Assembly: GCF_019880365.1 (NCBI RefSeq)
Contig: NZ_CP082271.1
Location: 4,154,001 to 4,218,000 of the forward strand
DNA: 64,000 bases
DNA from: Pseudomonas sp. DNDY-54
GTDB lineage: Bacteria > Pseudomonadota > Gammaproteobacteria > Pseudomonadales > Pseudomonadaceae
Direction: 5' to 3'
Shown: positions 34,395 through 43,634 of the stretch, in pieces
Layout: the number at the start of each line of letters is the position of its first letter
How positions within the stretch are numbered: the stretch's first letter is position 1
Notes under the pieces: model-generated
Databases searched by the model: none
What the model saw: only the letters and a program-made list of their open reading frames with translations
Told to the model about the DNA's origin: nothing
Translations under genes and position numbers: made by a program

Positions 34395-35696
34395 TCACAA
34401 CGCTTTCTCGAAAATCTTCGAGTTGCGCTGAAAGTTGTAGAACGAAGCCCTTGCCGCCGGCAGTCGCTCAACGCCGCTCGGCTCGAAACCGCGCTCGCGG
34501 AACCAGTGCGCCGTACGCGTGGTAAGCACGAACAGCGTTTTCAACCCGAGCTTGCGGGCGCGGGCTTCAATGCGCTCGAGCAGTTCATCACCGCGACCGC
34601 CGTGGCGGTATTCGGGATTGACCGCCAGACAGGCCAGCTCGCCCGCATCGGAATCGGCAATGGGGTAGAGCGCGGCGCAGGCAATGATCAGCCCATCGCG
34701 CTCGACAATGCTGAACTGCTCCACTTCGCGCTCCAGCACCTCACGCGAACGTCGCACCAGAATGCCCTGCTCTTCCAGCGGAGTGATCAGGTCGATCAGC
34801 CCGCCGACATCTTCGATGGTCGCTTCACGCAGCTGCTCGAACTGCTCCTGCGTCACCAGGGTGCCGTCGCCGCCGTCGCGGGTGAACAGCTCATTGAGCA
34901 ACGAGCCGTCCTCGGCATAACTGATCACGTGGCTGCGCCGCACGCCGCCCTTGCAGGCTTGCGCAGCCGCGTCCAGCAGCTCGGCCTGATAGCTGCCGAC
35001 CAGTCGTTCGAGATAGGCCGGGATCTGCGGCGGACGCAGTTCGCGCACCAGTTTGCCCAGCTCGTCGCGCAACCCGCGCTCAGCCCCATAGAGCACCAGC
35101 TTGTCAGCCTGCAGATCGACCGCCGCGCGAGTGGCGATGTCTTCACAGGCGATGTTGAAGATCTCCCCGGTGGGCGAATAACCCAGCGGCGAGAGCAGCA
35201 CGATGGTGCGTTCGTCGAGCAGACGGCCGATGCCCTTGCGGTCGACCCGGCGCACCTCGCCGGTGTGGTGAAAGTCCACGCCATCGAGTACGCCGATCGG
35301 CCGCGCCGTGACAAAGTTGCCACTGGCCACGCGCAAGCGGGCGCCCTGCATCGGCGAGGCGGCCAGGTCCATCGACAGCCGCGCCTCTAGGGCGATGCGC
35401 ATGTGGCCAACGGCGTCGATCACACACTCCAGTGTGGCCGAATCGGTGATACGCAGGTCGCGGTGAAAGCGCGGTTGGATGCCGCGTGCGGCCAGCCGCG
35501 CTTCAATTTGTGGACGCGAGCCGAACACCAGTACCAGCCGAACCCCGAGGCTGTGCAACAGCACCAGGTCATGGACGATATTGGCGAAGTTCGGGTGCTC
35601 CAGCGCGTCACCCGGCAGCATGACGACAAACGTGCGGTCACGGTGAGCGTTGATATAAGGAGAGGAGTCGCGAAGCCAGCTAACGTAGTTGTGCAT
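34395..35696 (-). CDS. argA: N-acetylglutamate synthase
   Basis: A 433-residue classical ArgA for the first step of arginine synthesis: acetyl-CoA + glutamate. Residues about 1-280 are the amino-acid-kinase-like arginine-sensing domain (LVLLHSLGVRLVLVFGSRPQ, DERTIVLLSPLGYSPTGEIF). The C-terminal GNAT domain from about 285 contains ACLAVNPEYRHGGRGDELLE and LTTRTAHWFRERGF. Feedback inhibition by arginine is known for the family. argE follows upstream in the same direction. Confidence 0.95.
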   Translation of the reverse strand: MHNYVSWLRDSSPYINAHRDRTFVVMLPGDALEHPNFANIVHDLVLLHSLGVRLVLVFGSRPQIEARLAARGIQPRFHRDLRITDSATLECVIDAVGHMRIALEARLSMDLAASPMQGARLRVASGNFVTARPIGVLDGVDFHHTGEVRRVDRKGIGRLLDERTIVLLSPLGYSPTGEIFNIACEDIATRAAVDLQADKLVLYGAERGLRDELGKLVRELRPPQIPAYLERLVGSYQAELLDAAAQACKGGVRRSHVISYAEDGSLLNELFTRDGGDGTLVTQEQFEQLREATIEDVGGLIDLITPLEEQGILVRRSREVLEREVEQFSIVERDGLIIACAALYPIADSDAGELACLAVNPEYRHGGRGDELLERIEARARKLGLKTLFVLTTRTAHWFRERGFEPSGVERLPAARASFYNFQRNSKIFEKAL

Positions 35697-35802
35697 GTGC
35701 AGAAAGCCTTCAGATAACCGCTTTTTTCAGTCCGCAAGACGGGTCGAGTGAGTCGATGCAGGGAGCAAATTCATGCTGCGATGGGGATCGCCGAATCTGC
35801 CC

Positions 35803-36960
35803 CTATCCTCGGTTCGCCGGTTGAAGGCAATAGTGTTCGATCATCTGGCGTAGCAGCCTCACAGTGGGTTCGATTCGGTCGAGATCCAGGTATTCGTTCG
35901 GTTGGTGCGCGCAAGCGATGTCGCCCGGACCGAGCACCAGCGTCTCGCAGCCGAGCTGTTGAAGATAAGGCGCTTCAGTGGAGAAGGCCACTGCTTCGGC
36001 GTCGTGTCCGGTGAGGCGCTCGGCCAGCTTGACCAGTTCACCCTCAGCGGGCTGATCGAACGCCGGTACGCTGGGAAACAACGGCGTTAGGTCGATCTTC
36101 ACCCCGTGCCTGTCAGCTACCGGGCGCAACCGCTGACTGATGGCCTCGCGCAGCTGTTCCGGATCCATGCCCGGCAGCGGCCGCAGGTCGTACTCCAGCG
36201 AGCACTGGCCGCAGATCCGGTTGGGATTGTCGCCGCCATGAATACAGCCCAGATTGAGTGTCGGCTGCGGCACGTCGAACAGCGGATTGTTGTACTGCCG
36301 CTGCCATTCGCGCCGCAGCGCAATCAGCTCACCCATGACGTCGTGCATGGCTTCCAGCGCACTGTGGCCAAAGGCGGGATTGGATGAATGCCCGCTCTGC
36401 CCGTGAATCTCGATGCCTTCCATCATGATGCCCTTGTGCAGACGCACCGGCCGTAGCCCTGTCGGCTCACCGATCACCGCCGCGCGCCCCAGCGGCCGTC
36501 CTGCCTCGGCCAGCGCACGCGCACCCGACATCGAGCTTTCCTCGTCGCAGGTGGCGAGTATCAGCAGCGGCTGTTTGAACGGCTGGTCGAGCAAGGGCAA
36601 CACAGCTTCGATGATCAACGCGAAGAAGCCCTTCATGTCACAGCTACCGAGGCCATACCAGCGGTCATCGGCCTCGCGCAGCCGTAACGGGTCGGACGAC
36701 CACAGTTCGGCGTCGAAGGGGACGGTGTCGCTATGGCCGGCCAGCACCAGGCCACCCGGACCGCTGCCGTGGCTGGCGAGCAGGTTGAATTTTCCGGGCG
36801 AGATTTCCTGTGTCTCACAGGCGAACCCCAGGTCGCCCAGCCACCCGGCGAGCAGGTCGATGACCGGCCGATTGGTCTGGTCCCAATGTGCCTGGGTGCA
36901 ACTCACCGACGGCGCGGCAACAAGGGCGGCAAACTGGTCTTTGAGCGAGGGGATGGGCAC
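35803..36960 (-). CDS. argE: Acetylornithine deacetylase
   Basis: A 385-residue M20-family zinc amidohydrolase that releases ornithine. Metal and catalytic residues are visible in VLAGHSDTVPFD, GLGSCDMKGFFA, ATCDEESSMSGARAL and the late AYLQQLG/ACAHQPNEYLDL region. The dimerisation domain is inserted at about 180-290. It sits upstream of argA with about 105 bases between, fitting the arginine context. Confidence 0.93.
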   Translation of the reverse strand: MPIPSLKDQFAALVAAPSVSCTQAHWDQTNRPVIDLLAGWLGDLGFACETQEISPGKFNLLASHGSGPGGLVLAGHSDTVPFDAELWSSDPLRLREADDRWYGLGSCDMKGFFALIIEAVLPLLDQPFKQPLLILATCDEESSMSGARALAEAGRPLGRAAVIGEPTGLRPVRLHKGIMMEGIEIHGQSGHSSNPAFGHSALEAMHDVMGELIALRREWQRQYNNPLFDVPQPTLNLGCIHGGDNPNRICGQCSLEYDLRPLPGMDPEQLREAISQRLRPVADRHGVKIDLTPLFPSVPAFDQPAEGELVKLAERLTGHDAEAVAFSTEAPYLQQLGCETLVLGPGDIACAHQPNEYLDLDRIEPTVRLLRQMIEHYCLQPANRG

Positions 36961-37059
36961 CGGCAGCCTCCTGAAAGACGGAAACGAATGCCCTCAGTGA
37001 AACATGAAACGCATCGCCGCAGCCTTACCGCTGGGGTAAAAACTGCGGCGACGGTCAGA

Positions 37060-38325
37060 TCAGACGAAAATCGCCCGGAGAATCGTGAAGAATATGATCG
37101 AGAGGAACGCGCCGGCTGGCAGTGTGATCAGCCAGGACATGAAGATCGATCCGACCACGCCCAGGTTCAGGGCGCCGATACCACGAGCGATGCCGATGCC
37201 GAGCACTGCGCCGACCAGCGTATGGGTGGTCGAGACCGGCAAGCCGATGGCCGATGCACCGACCACGGTGGTTGCGGTCGCCAGCTCGGCAGCGAAACCA
37301 CGGCTTGGGGTCAGCTCGGTGATTTCCTTGCCGATGGTGGCGATCACCTTGTAACCGTAGGTCGCCAGGCCGATGACGATACCGACCGCGCCCAGCAACA
37401 GCACCCAACCCGGCACCGCGGATTTCGCTGCAATCTCAGCGGCGCCGCCGGACTGAATAACCCCGACCACGGCAGCCAGCGGGCCGACGGCATTGGCCAC
37501 GTCGTTGGCGCCATGGGCAAAGGCCATGGAGCAGGCAGTGAAGATCATCAGGACCGCGAAGACCTTCTCCACACTGGCGTAATGGAACGTGCGATCAGCC
37601 TCGACGTCCACTTTGATCCGCGACAGCAGCGCGATACCGGCAAGCATTACCAACACGCCGAGCGCGAACGCCAACAGAATGCCCTGACCACCGCTCAGGG
37701 TAAGGCCGACATGCTTGAGGCCTTTGGTAACGGTCATCAGTGCAACCATGAAGCCGGTCAGGAACATGTACAGCGGCACGAAGCGCTTGGCGTTCAGGAA
37801 GGGGTCATCGGTGTTGATGATCAGTTTCTGCACGCTCATGAACAGACCGAAGGCGACAATGCCGGACAACATCGGCGTCACCACCCAGCTCGCCACGATC
37901 GGGCCGATAGCATCCCAATGCACCGCATCCGTCGACACGCCGACCGCGGCAAAGCCGATGACCGCGCCGATGATCGAATGCGTGGTGGAGACCGGCCAGC
38001 CTTTCATGGTCGCGATCATCAGCCAGGTGCCGGCCGCTAACAGCGCGGACATCATGCCCAGCACCATCAGATCGGGCGAGATGACTTCCGCATCGACAAT
38101 GCCGTTCTTGATCGTCTCGGTGACTTCGCCGCCCGCCAGATAAGCGCCGCAGAACTCAAAAATCATGGCGACGATGATCGCCTGCTTGATCGTCAGCGCC
38201 CTCGAACCCACCGAGGTACCCATGGCGTTGGCGACATCATTGGCGCCTACGCCCCAGGCCATGAAGAAACCGAAGACGCAGGCGAGCACCAGGAGTACGA
38301 AGCCGTATTCCGCGATAAAGGACAT
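37060..38325 (-). CDS. PiT-family inorganic phosphate transporter
   Basis: A 421-residue membrane protein with about ten helices and the duplicated PiT signatures: GANDVANAMGTSVGSRALT in the first half, GANDVANAVGPLAAVVGVI in the second, and the pair PVSTTHSIIGAVIG and PVSTTHTLVGAVLG. It imports metal-phosphate driven by protons. It is downstream of its DUF47 partner by 39 bases in the same direction. Confidence 0.95.
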   Translation of the reverse strand: MSFIAEYGFVLLVLACVFGFFMAWGVGANDVANAMGTSVGSRALTIKQAIIVAMIFEFCGAYLAGGEVTETIKNGIVDAEVISPDLMVLGMMSALLAAGTWLMIATMKGWPVSTTHSIIGAVIGFAAVGVSTDAVHWDAIGPIVASWVVTPMLSGIVAFGLFMSVQKLIINTDDPFLNAKRFVPLYMFLTGFMVALMTVTKGLKHVGLTLSGGQGILLAFALGVLVMLAGIALLSRIKVDVEADRTFHYASVEKVFAVLMIFTACSMAFAHGANDVANAVGPLAAVVGVIQSGGAAEIAAKSAVPGWVLLLGAVGIVIGLATYGYKVIATIGKEITELTPSRGFAAELATATTVVGASAIGLPVSTTHTLVGAVLGIGIARGIGALNLGVVGSIFMSWLITLPAGAFLSIIFFTILRAIFV

Positions 38326-38364
38326 AAGGAATTACCTGTTGAAACCAGAAAAGACGCTGGCACC

Positions 38365-39042
38365 TCAGCGCGCCAGCAATTGTTCCAGACGGTTGCCGAC
38401 GCGCTCGGCACGGTCAGCCACGTCACCAATCCATTCGATGATCTTGTAGAGAAACATCACGTCTACTGGCGGCAATTCCTTTTCCAGCTTGAACAGCGCA
38501 CGGCGTACCGTGATCTGCATGCGGTCGGTTTCACGCTCGATTTCCTCGAGCTCCTCGACCATCTTTTCGACCAGCGTGGCTTCGCGACCGGCAAAGCCGG
38601 TTTCCAGCAACGAGTCCAGTTCCTTGAGCGCCTTCAGCGCCTGGCAGCTGGCATCGACACTGCGCTGCACGAAGGCCAGCATTTCCGGCTGCAGCGCCGG
38701 TGGAATGGTCATGCAGCGGCCCAACATCAGGCCGGCGATGTCCTTGGCGCGGTTGGCAATTTTGTCCTGTACACTCAGCAGCTCCAGCAAATCCGAGCGC
38801 GGAACCGGCAAAAACAGGCTTTTGGGTAGATGCTGACGAACACTCTTCTTGAGCTTGTCGGCCTCGTTTTCCAGTCGAGCCATCTCTTTCTGGATCTGTT
38901 CGACCCGTTCCCAGTCTTCTGCTGTGATCGCCTGAAACAGCGGCACCAGGTTGGCGGCACATTCGTGAGACTTGGCCATGTGCTGTTGCATTGGCCCGAT
39001 GGGCGAGCGTCCGAACAGGCTGACGAAAGGATTGATTGGCAT
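38365..39042 (-). CDS. DUF47 / PhoU-like partner of the phosphate transporter (TIGR00153 family)
   Basis: A 225-residue all-helical protein starting MPINPFVSLFGRSPIGPMQQH at 39042, the usual N-terminus; the in-frame ATG at 39090 is rejected. Acidic helix pairs (EEIERETDRMQITVRRAL) resemble PhoU metal-binding bundles. The family is nearly always encoded with PiT transporters and is thought to regulate them. Confidence 0.92.
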   Translation of the reverse strand: MPINPFVSLFGRSPIGPMQQHMAKSHECAANLVPLFQAITAEDWERVEQIQKEMARLENEADKLKKSVRQHLPKSLFLPVPRSDLLELLSVQDKIANRAKDIAGLMLGRCMTIPPALQPEMLAFVQRSVDASCQALKALKELDSLLETGFAGREATLVEKMVEELEEIERETDRMQITVRRALFKLEKELPPVDVMFLYKIIEWIGDVADRAERVGNRLEQLLAR

Positions 39043-39146
39043 AGGGAACACCCCGGCTTCTGAAGGCGGCAAGTATACGGATGCGCTCAAAGGGCCGCTA
39101 CCAAGTGACGTAGGTCACACTCAAACATAGGCATCATCTCGGCACC

Positions 39147-40511
39147 ATGCAGAAAGAAACCGAAATCAAACTTCGCGTCAGTCGCGAAACCCTGTTGGCG
39201 CTGCGCGACCATCCGCTACTAAAAAAACGCAACAAGAGCGGCTGGGAGCGGCATGAACTGTTCAACCAGTACTACGACACGCCCGAGCGCGAGCTTGCTC
39301 AAGCCAAGGTCGCGCTGCGCCTGCGCCGCGACGGCGACCAGTTCATCCAGACCCTGAAGAGCCGTGGCCAGAGCGTCGCCGGCCTTTCCGAACGCAACGA
39401 GTGGGACTGGTACCTGGACAAGGCCAAGCTGGATCTGAAGAAACTCGCAGACGAGTGCTGGCCGGCGAGCCTGGCCGAGCTGGACAAGAAGACCTTGAAG
39501 CCAATCTTTACCACCGACTTCGTCCGCGAAAAGGCCGAAATCGCCTGGGGCCGTGGCAAGGCCAAGGTGGTCATCGAAGCGGCCCTCGACCTGGGCAAGG
39601 TGGTGGTCGGCAAGCAGAGCGAGGACATCTGCGAGTTGGAGCTGGAACTGCGACAGGGCGAGCCCGTGGCGCTGCTGGAGCTGGCCGCCGAGCTCGCCGC
39701 TGATCTGCCGCTGATGCCCTGTGACATCAGCAAAGCAGAACGCGGTTATCGCCTGTATGACGCGGACAGCTACTCGCTGAGCCTGCCACCGCCACCACTC
39801 GACCCGGTCATGCCGTTGGACGACGCCTTCGCGGCCCTCGCCTGGCAGCTGCTCGGCAACAGCCAGCGGTTGGCAGAACAATACCGCTTCAATGGTCATT
39901 GGAAGCTGCTCGGCGAGTGGCTGCAGCAACTGGTGGAGTTGCGCGCCCTGCTCGGCAGCCTTGGCCAGGCGGCCCCGCGTGCGACCAGCCGTGAACTGCG
40001 CGAACAGCTCGATGCGCTGATCCAGGACTGGCGTCCGCGGATCGAAGCCGGCCAGGACGATGAAAACGCGCGTAAGGCTGCGCCCGACGCGTTTGCCGCC
40101 GAACTGGCCGCGCCGCGCTGGGGGCTTTTTTCGCTCAAGGCCTCGCTCTGGTTGCTGCAACGCGGCTGGACCGTCGGACGCAACAACCGTGGCAATCGCC
40201 AGGGTGCCGCCGAGCTGGGTAACTGGCTACCGCGCCTGCTCGGCGAAGAAGCTGAGGCGTTGCAGTTACTCCGCTATCAGCAGCAACCCGAAGACCTTGC
40301 TGAACAACGCCCGCGCATGGAGCGGCTGCTGGTCTGGCTGCACCTGGCTCGCACCACGCTGGAGTTGCCGGAAGCCGACCGTCTCTACGGCGAACTGGCG
40401 AAGCTCTATGAGCTGGCCGGGCAGCCGCTGACCGACGAGCTGCTCGATGCTCGGGTGGACCAGGCGCGCACGGTCTGGACGCTCAAGCCGTGGAAATTGC
40501 TGACCAAATAG
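39147..40511 (+). CDS. CYTH-CHAD protein, inorganic triphosphatase-like
   Basis: A 454-residue protein. The CYTH domain covers residues about 1-200 with the diagnostic ETEIKLRV motif at the start, LRLRRDGDQFIQTLKSRG and FVREKAEIAW. The C-terminal part (about 225-450) is a divergent CHAD-like helical domain with basic residues. E. coli YgiF with this layout hydrolyses inorganic triphosphate. It is divergent from the DUF47 gene with about 104 bases between. Confidence 0.88.
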   Translation: MQKETEIKLRVSRETLLALRDHPLLKKRNKSGWERHELFNQYYDTPERELAQAKVALRLRRDGDQFIQTLKSRGQSVAGLSERNEWDWYLDKAKLDLKKLADECWPASLAELDKKTLKPIFTTDFVREKAEIAWGRGKAKVVIEAALDLGKVVVGKQSEDICELELELRQGEPVALLELAAELAADLPLMPCDISKAERGYRLYDADSYSLSLPPPPLDPVMPLDDAFAALAWQLLGNSQRLAEQYRFNGHWKLLGEWLQQLVELRALLGSLGQAAPRATSRELREQLDALIQDWRPRIEAGQDDENARKAAPDAFAAELAAPRWGLFSLKASLWLLQRGWTVGRNNRGNRQGAAELGNWLPRLLGEEAEALQLLRYQQQPEDLAEQRPRMERLLVWLHLARTTLELPEADRLYGELAKLYELAGQPLTDELLDARVDQARTVWTLKPWKLLTK

Positions 40512-40526
40512 CGGGCCGTGCCTGGC

Positions 40527-40618
40527 GTAGGGTGGGCGGGGCGGCGCTCCTGTCTATTGCATACCCCAACGCCCAGATATGCCTGCCTCACACACTGGTG
40601 GGCTGAAGCCCACCCTAC
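40527..40618. repeat. Decayed paired hairpin repeat
   Basis: The left arm is reduced to GTAGGGTGGGC (40527-40537) and runs into other sequence. The right arm GGTGGGCTGAAGCCCACCCTAC (40597-40618) is intact. The overall layout matches the doublets at 6813 and 7023 with a longer spacer. Confidence 0.75.
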
Positions 40619-40779
40619 TGAAGCTGGCGAACAAGCGACTGGGATGGCGCGGCGCGGCAAGGCGCGCCGCCACGGTTCGGCAATTACCGACGATCGGCAA
40701 AAGTGGAACCACTCAGGCAGACAGCGCGCTGATTTAACGGCAAGCTTGATCTTCGTTTCAGTCATGACCGAAGGACCCC

Positions 40780-42564
40780 ATGTCCGTGTTGAATTCGCCT
40801 GCCCAGGATCGCTTTCTCGACCTCAATGACCTGCTGCGCGACCTGGTAGCGCAGGGCCGTTTATTGCAGGAAACCGCCGAGCAGTGCATGACCCTGCGGC
40901 GTAGTGCGGCGAATAGTCAGCAGCACCCGCTGGAGTTCCTCGGCGCGCAACAACTCGACGACCTGACGCGGCCGGGCAAGAAGCTGGATCTCGAAACCCT
41001 CACCGTCTGGCTTGCCGAACAGGCTGGACAACCCTACCTGCGTATCGATCCTTTGAAGATCAACGTGGCGGCGGTAACGCCGCTGATGTCCTACGCCTTC
41101 GCCCAGCGCCACAAGATTCTCGCGGTCGCGGTGGACAGCTCGGCCGTCACCATCGCCAGCAGCCAGCCCTTCGTGAAGAGCTGGGAAGCCAACCTCACCC
41201 ACGTACTCAAGCGGCCGATCAAGCGTGTGGTGGCCAATCCGGTCGACCTGCAGCGTTTCACGGTGGAGTTCTATCGGCTGGCCAAGTCGGTCAGCGGCGC
41301 TACCGCCAATGATCAGAAGATCAGCGGAACCGGCAACTTCGAGCAGCTGCTCAACCTCGGCGCCAGCGACCAGGAGCCCGACGCCAACGACGCCCATGTG
41401 GTGAACATCGTTGACTGGCTGTTCCAGTACGCCTTCGATCAGCGTGCCAGCGACATCCACATCGAGCCGCGCCGCGAGCAGGGCAGCGTGCGTTTTCGCA
41501 TCGACGGCGTGCTGCACAACGTCTATCAATTCCCGCCCCAGGTGGCGATGGCGGTGGTCAGCCGGCTCAAATCGCTCGGGCGCATGAACGTCGCCGAGAA
41601 GCGCAAACCGCAAGACGGTCGGGTCAAGACCAAAACGCCAGATGGCGGCGAGGTCGAGCTGCGCCTCTCGACCCTGCCGACCGCATTCGGCGAAAAGATG
41701 GTGATGCGGATCTTCGACCCGGAAGTGCTGCTCAAGGGCTTCGATCAGCTGGGCTTCTCCGCCGAGGACCTGCGCCGCTGGCAGACGATGACCGGCCAGC
41801 CCAACGGTATCATCCTGGTCACCGGGCCGACCGGCTCGGGCAAGACGACGACGCTTTACACCACGCTCAAGCAGCTGGCGACGCCGGAAGTGAACGTTTG
41901 CACCATCGAGGACCCGATCGAGATGATCGAGGGCGCCTTCAACCAGATGCAGGTGCAGCACAACATCGAGCTGACCTTCGCCAGCGGCGTGCGCGCCCTG
42001 ATGCGGCAGGATCCGGACATCATCATGGTCGGCGAGATTCGCGATCTGGAAACCGCCGAAATGGCGATTCAGGCCGCGCTGACCGGCCACTTGGTGCTTT
42101 CGACCTTGCACACCAATGACGCCCCGAGCGCCATCACCCGTTTACTGGAGCTGGGTGTGCCGCATTACCTGCTGCGCGCAACGCTACTCGGCGTGATGGC
42201 TCAGCGGCTGGTGCGCACGCTGTGTCCCCACTGCAAGGCGCCGATCAAGCTGGACGCCGATGACTGGCAGGCGCTGACAAAACCCTGGAACGCCCCGCTG
42301 CCGAGCAATGCTCACCAGGCAGTCGGCTGCATCGAGTGCCGTGACACCGGCTATCGGGGCCGTGCCGGCGTCTACGAGATCATGCTGCTCAATGATGCGA
42401 TCAAGCCACTGATTACCGCCGACACTGACCTCATCGCTTTACGCCGCCAGGCCTTCAAGGACGGCATGCACAGCCTGCGGCTCTCCGGCGCGCAAAAAAT
42501 CGCCGCCGGGCTGACCACGCTGGAAGAAGTCCTGCGCGTAACACCGCAAAGTGAGCAAAAGTAG
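40780..42564 (+). CDS. Orphan GspE/PilB-family secretion ATPase
   Basis: A 594-residue ATPase of the type II secretion/type IV pilus family. The N-terminal GspE-N domain is at about 60-160. The catalytic part has Walker A VTGPTGSGKTTTLYTTL near residue 350, the Asp box STLPTAFGEKMVMRIFDPE, Walker B MRQDPDIIMVGEIRDLE and a His box. A GspE-type zinc finger is present (CPHCKAPI ... CIECRDTGYRGR). No other pilus or secretion gene is nearby. P. aeruginosa has a similar stand-alone ATPase in this place. Confidence 0.88.
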   Translation: MSVLNSPAQDRFLDLNDLLRDLVAQGRLLQETAEQCMTLRRSAANSQQHPLEFLGAQQLDDLTRPGKKLDLETLTVWLAEQAGQPYLRIDPLKINVAAVTPLMSYAFAQRHKILAVAVDSSAVTIASSQPFVKSWEANLTHVLKRPIKRVVANPVDLQRFTVEFYRLAKSVSGATANDQKISGTGNFEQLLNLGASDQEPDANDAHVVNIVDWLFQYAFDQRASDIHIEPRREQGSVRFRIDGVLHNVYQFPPQVAMAVVSRLKSLGRMNVAEKRKPQDGRVKTKTPDGGEVELRLSTLPTAFGEKMVMRIFDPEVLLKGFDQLGFSAEDLRRWQTMTGQPNGIILVTGPTGSGKTTTLYTTLKQLATPEVNVCTIEDPIEMIEGAFNQMQVQHNIELTFASGVRALMRQDPDIIMVGEIRDLETAEMAIQAALTGHLVLSTLHTNDAPSAITRLLELGVPHYLLRATLLGVMAQRLVRTLCPHCKAPIKLDADDWQALTKPWNAPLPSNAHQAVGCIECRDTGYRGRAGVYEIMLLNDAIKPLITADTDLIALRRQAFKDGMHSLRLSGAQKIAAGLTTLEEVLRVTPQSEQK

Positions 42565-42577
42565 CGGAAAGTCAGGC

Positions 42578-42607
42578 GTAGGGTGGATGTCGCTTTTTAC
42601 ATCCACC
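42578..42607. repeat. Related hairpin repeat (GTAGGGTGGATGT type)
   Basis: Begins GTAGGGTGGATGT; the arms GGTGGATGT (42582-42590) and ACATCCACC (42599-42607) enclose 8 bases. It shares the GTAGGGTGG head with the main repeat but has a different stem. It lies 14 bases after the ATPase stop and could end its transcript. Confidence 0.7.
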
Positions 42608-42700
42608 TTGCTAATCAGCCAAGGCACTGACGGATTGAACCCACCCCAAACCCGGGCGATGCCGAACCTGATGTCGGCCGAGCCGAGTCAGCCCTGAGCC

Positions 42701-43408
42701 CTAGCCGCCCGATTTCGCTGCGACTAACGAGGCCACACGATTGGGCTCGCAATTCAGATAAGCCGAGGACTGCAGCCACGCCTGGTCCGGGTACCAGGAA
42801 AACATGAACTGCCCGCCTTTCAGACTATCGACCACCATGCGCGCCACTTCCGGGCGCACGGCTGGACAGCCCTGACTCCGGCCAATGCGGCCCTGCGTTT
42901 CGATCCAGGCGGGATTCACGTACTCGGCCGGATGAATCACAATGGCGCGCTCGCGGGCCAGGTCATTCACACCGGGCTCGAGGCCATCCATGCGCAGCGA
43001 ATAGCCATGTTTGCCGCTGTAGCTCTCGGCGGTACGGAACAGGCCAATGCTCGACTGATGGCTGCCGAGCACATTGGAAAAGCGGGTCGCCAGGTTCTCG
43101 CCCGATTTCATGCCGTGCGCCACGAAGTCTTCCAGCAACAAGCGCCGCTGTCGCAGATCGAAAATCCAGAGGCGACGCTGCGAAGACGGCAGCGAAAAGT
43201 CGATCACGGCCAGCCGCTGCGCGGGATCGGCACCATTGTTGACCGCACATTGCATGGCCGCCACGGCATGCGTGAGCACATCGAGGTTCAGCGAAGGTGC
43301 GGCCGAGGACAGCTCATCCACCACCGGCTGATAGGACGGACCGGCCGCCAGAAGCGGCGTCGACAGAAACAGACCTGCCAGCAGACAAAGACGTCTAAAT
43401 GAAACCAT
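42701..43408 (-). CDS. Exported L,D-transpeptidase catalytic-domain protein (YkuD_2 type)
   Basis: A 235-residue protein with a signal peptide ending near residue 22 (STPLLAAG). The transpeptidase core has VIHPAEYVNPAW and the active-site segment GRIGRSQGCPAVRPEVAR, with nucleophile Cys in SQGC. Such enzymes make or remodel 3-3 crosslinks in peptidoglycan, or act on related envelope substrates. It is divergent from a second L,D-transpeptidase with about 225 bases between. Confidence 0.82.
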   Translation of the reverse strand: MVSFRRLCLLAGLFLSTPLLAAGPSYQPVVDELSSAAPSLNLDVLTHAVAAMQCAVNNGADPAQRLAVIDFSLPSSQRRLWIFDLRQRRLLLEDFVAHGMKSGENLATRFSNVLGSHQSSIGLFRTAESYSGKHGYSLRMDGLEPGVNDLARERAIVIHPAEYVNPAWIETQGRIGRSQGCPAVRPEVARMVVDSLKGGQFMFSWYPDQAWLQSSAYLNCEPNRVASLVAAKSGG

Positions 43409-43634
43409 AAGCGTTGAACTACCTCATCGACGCCATAGCCGAACGTCCTGTGGTTGGCGCCTTTACGCGCCGCCGGGCGGGCGGCAGCGAAACAGGTCGA
43501 ACGAAGGGCACAAAACTTCCCTCGTCGGCTGACAGAACGTTATCGTTGTGGCCCGTCAGGGCCTGGTTTTCCCAGAGTCCGCAGCGGATCAGCGGCGAAG
43601 TCTAGCAGTCGGTGGGATAGCCGGGAGTGAAGCG

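Noticed and set aside
40861..42111. 416-codon minus-strand frame over the secretion ATPase
   Set aside because: It is the His/Gly-rich antisense of a clear ATPase with Walker motifs.
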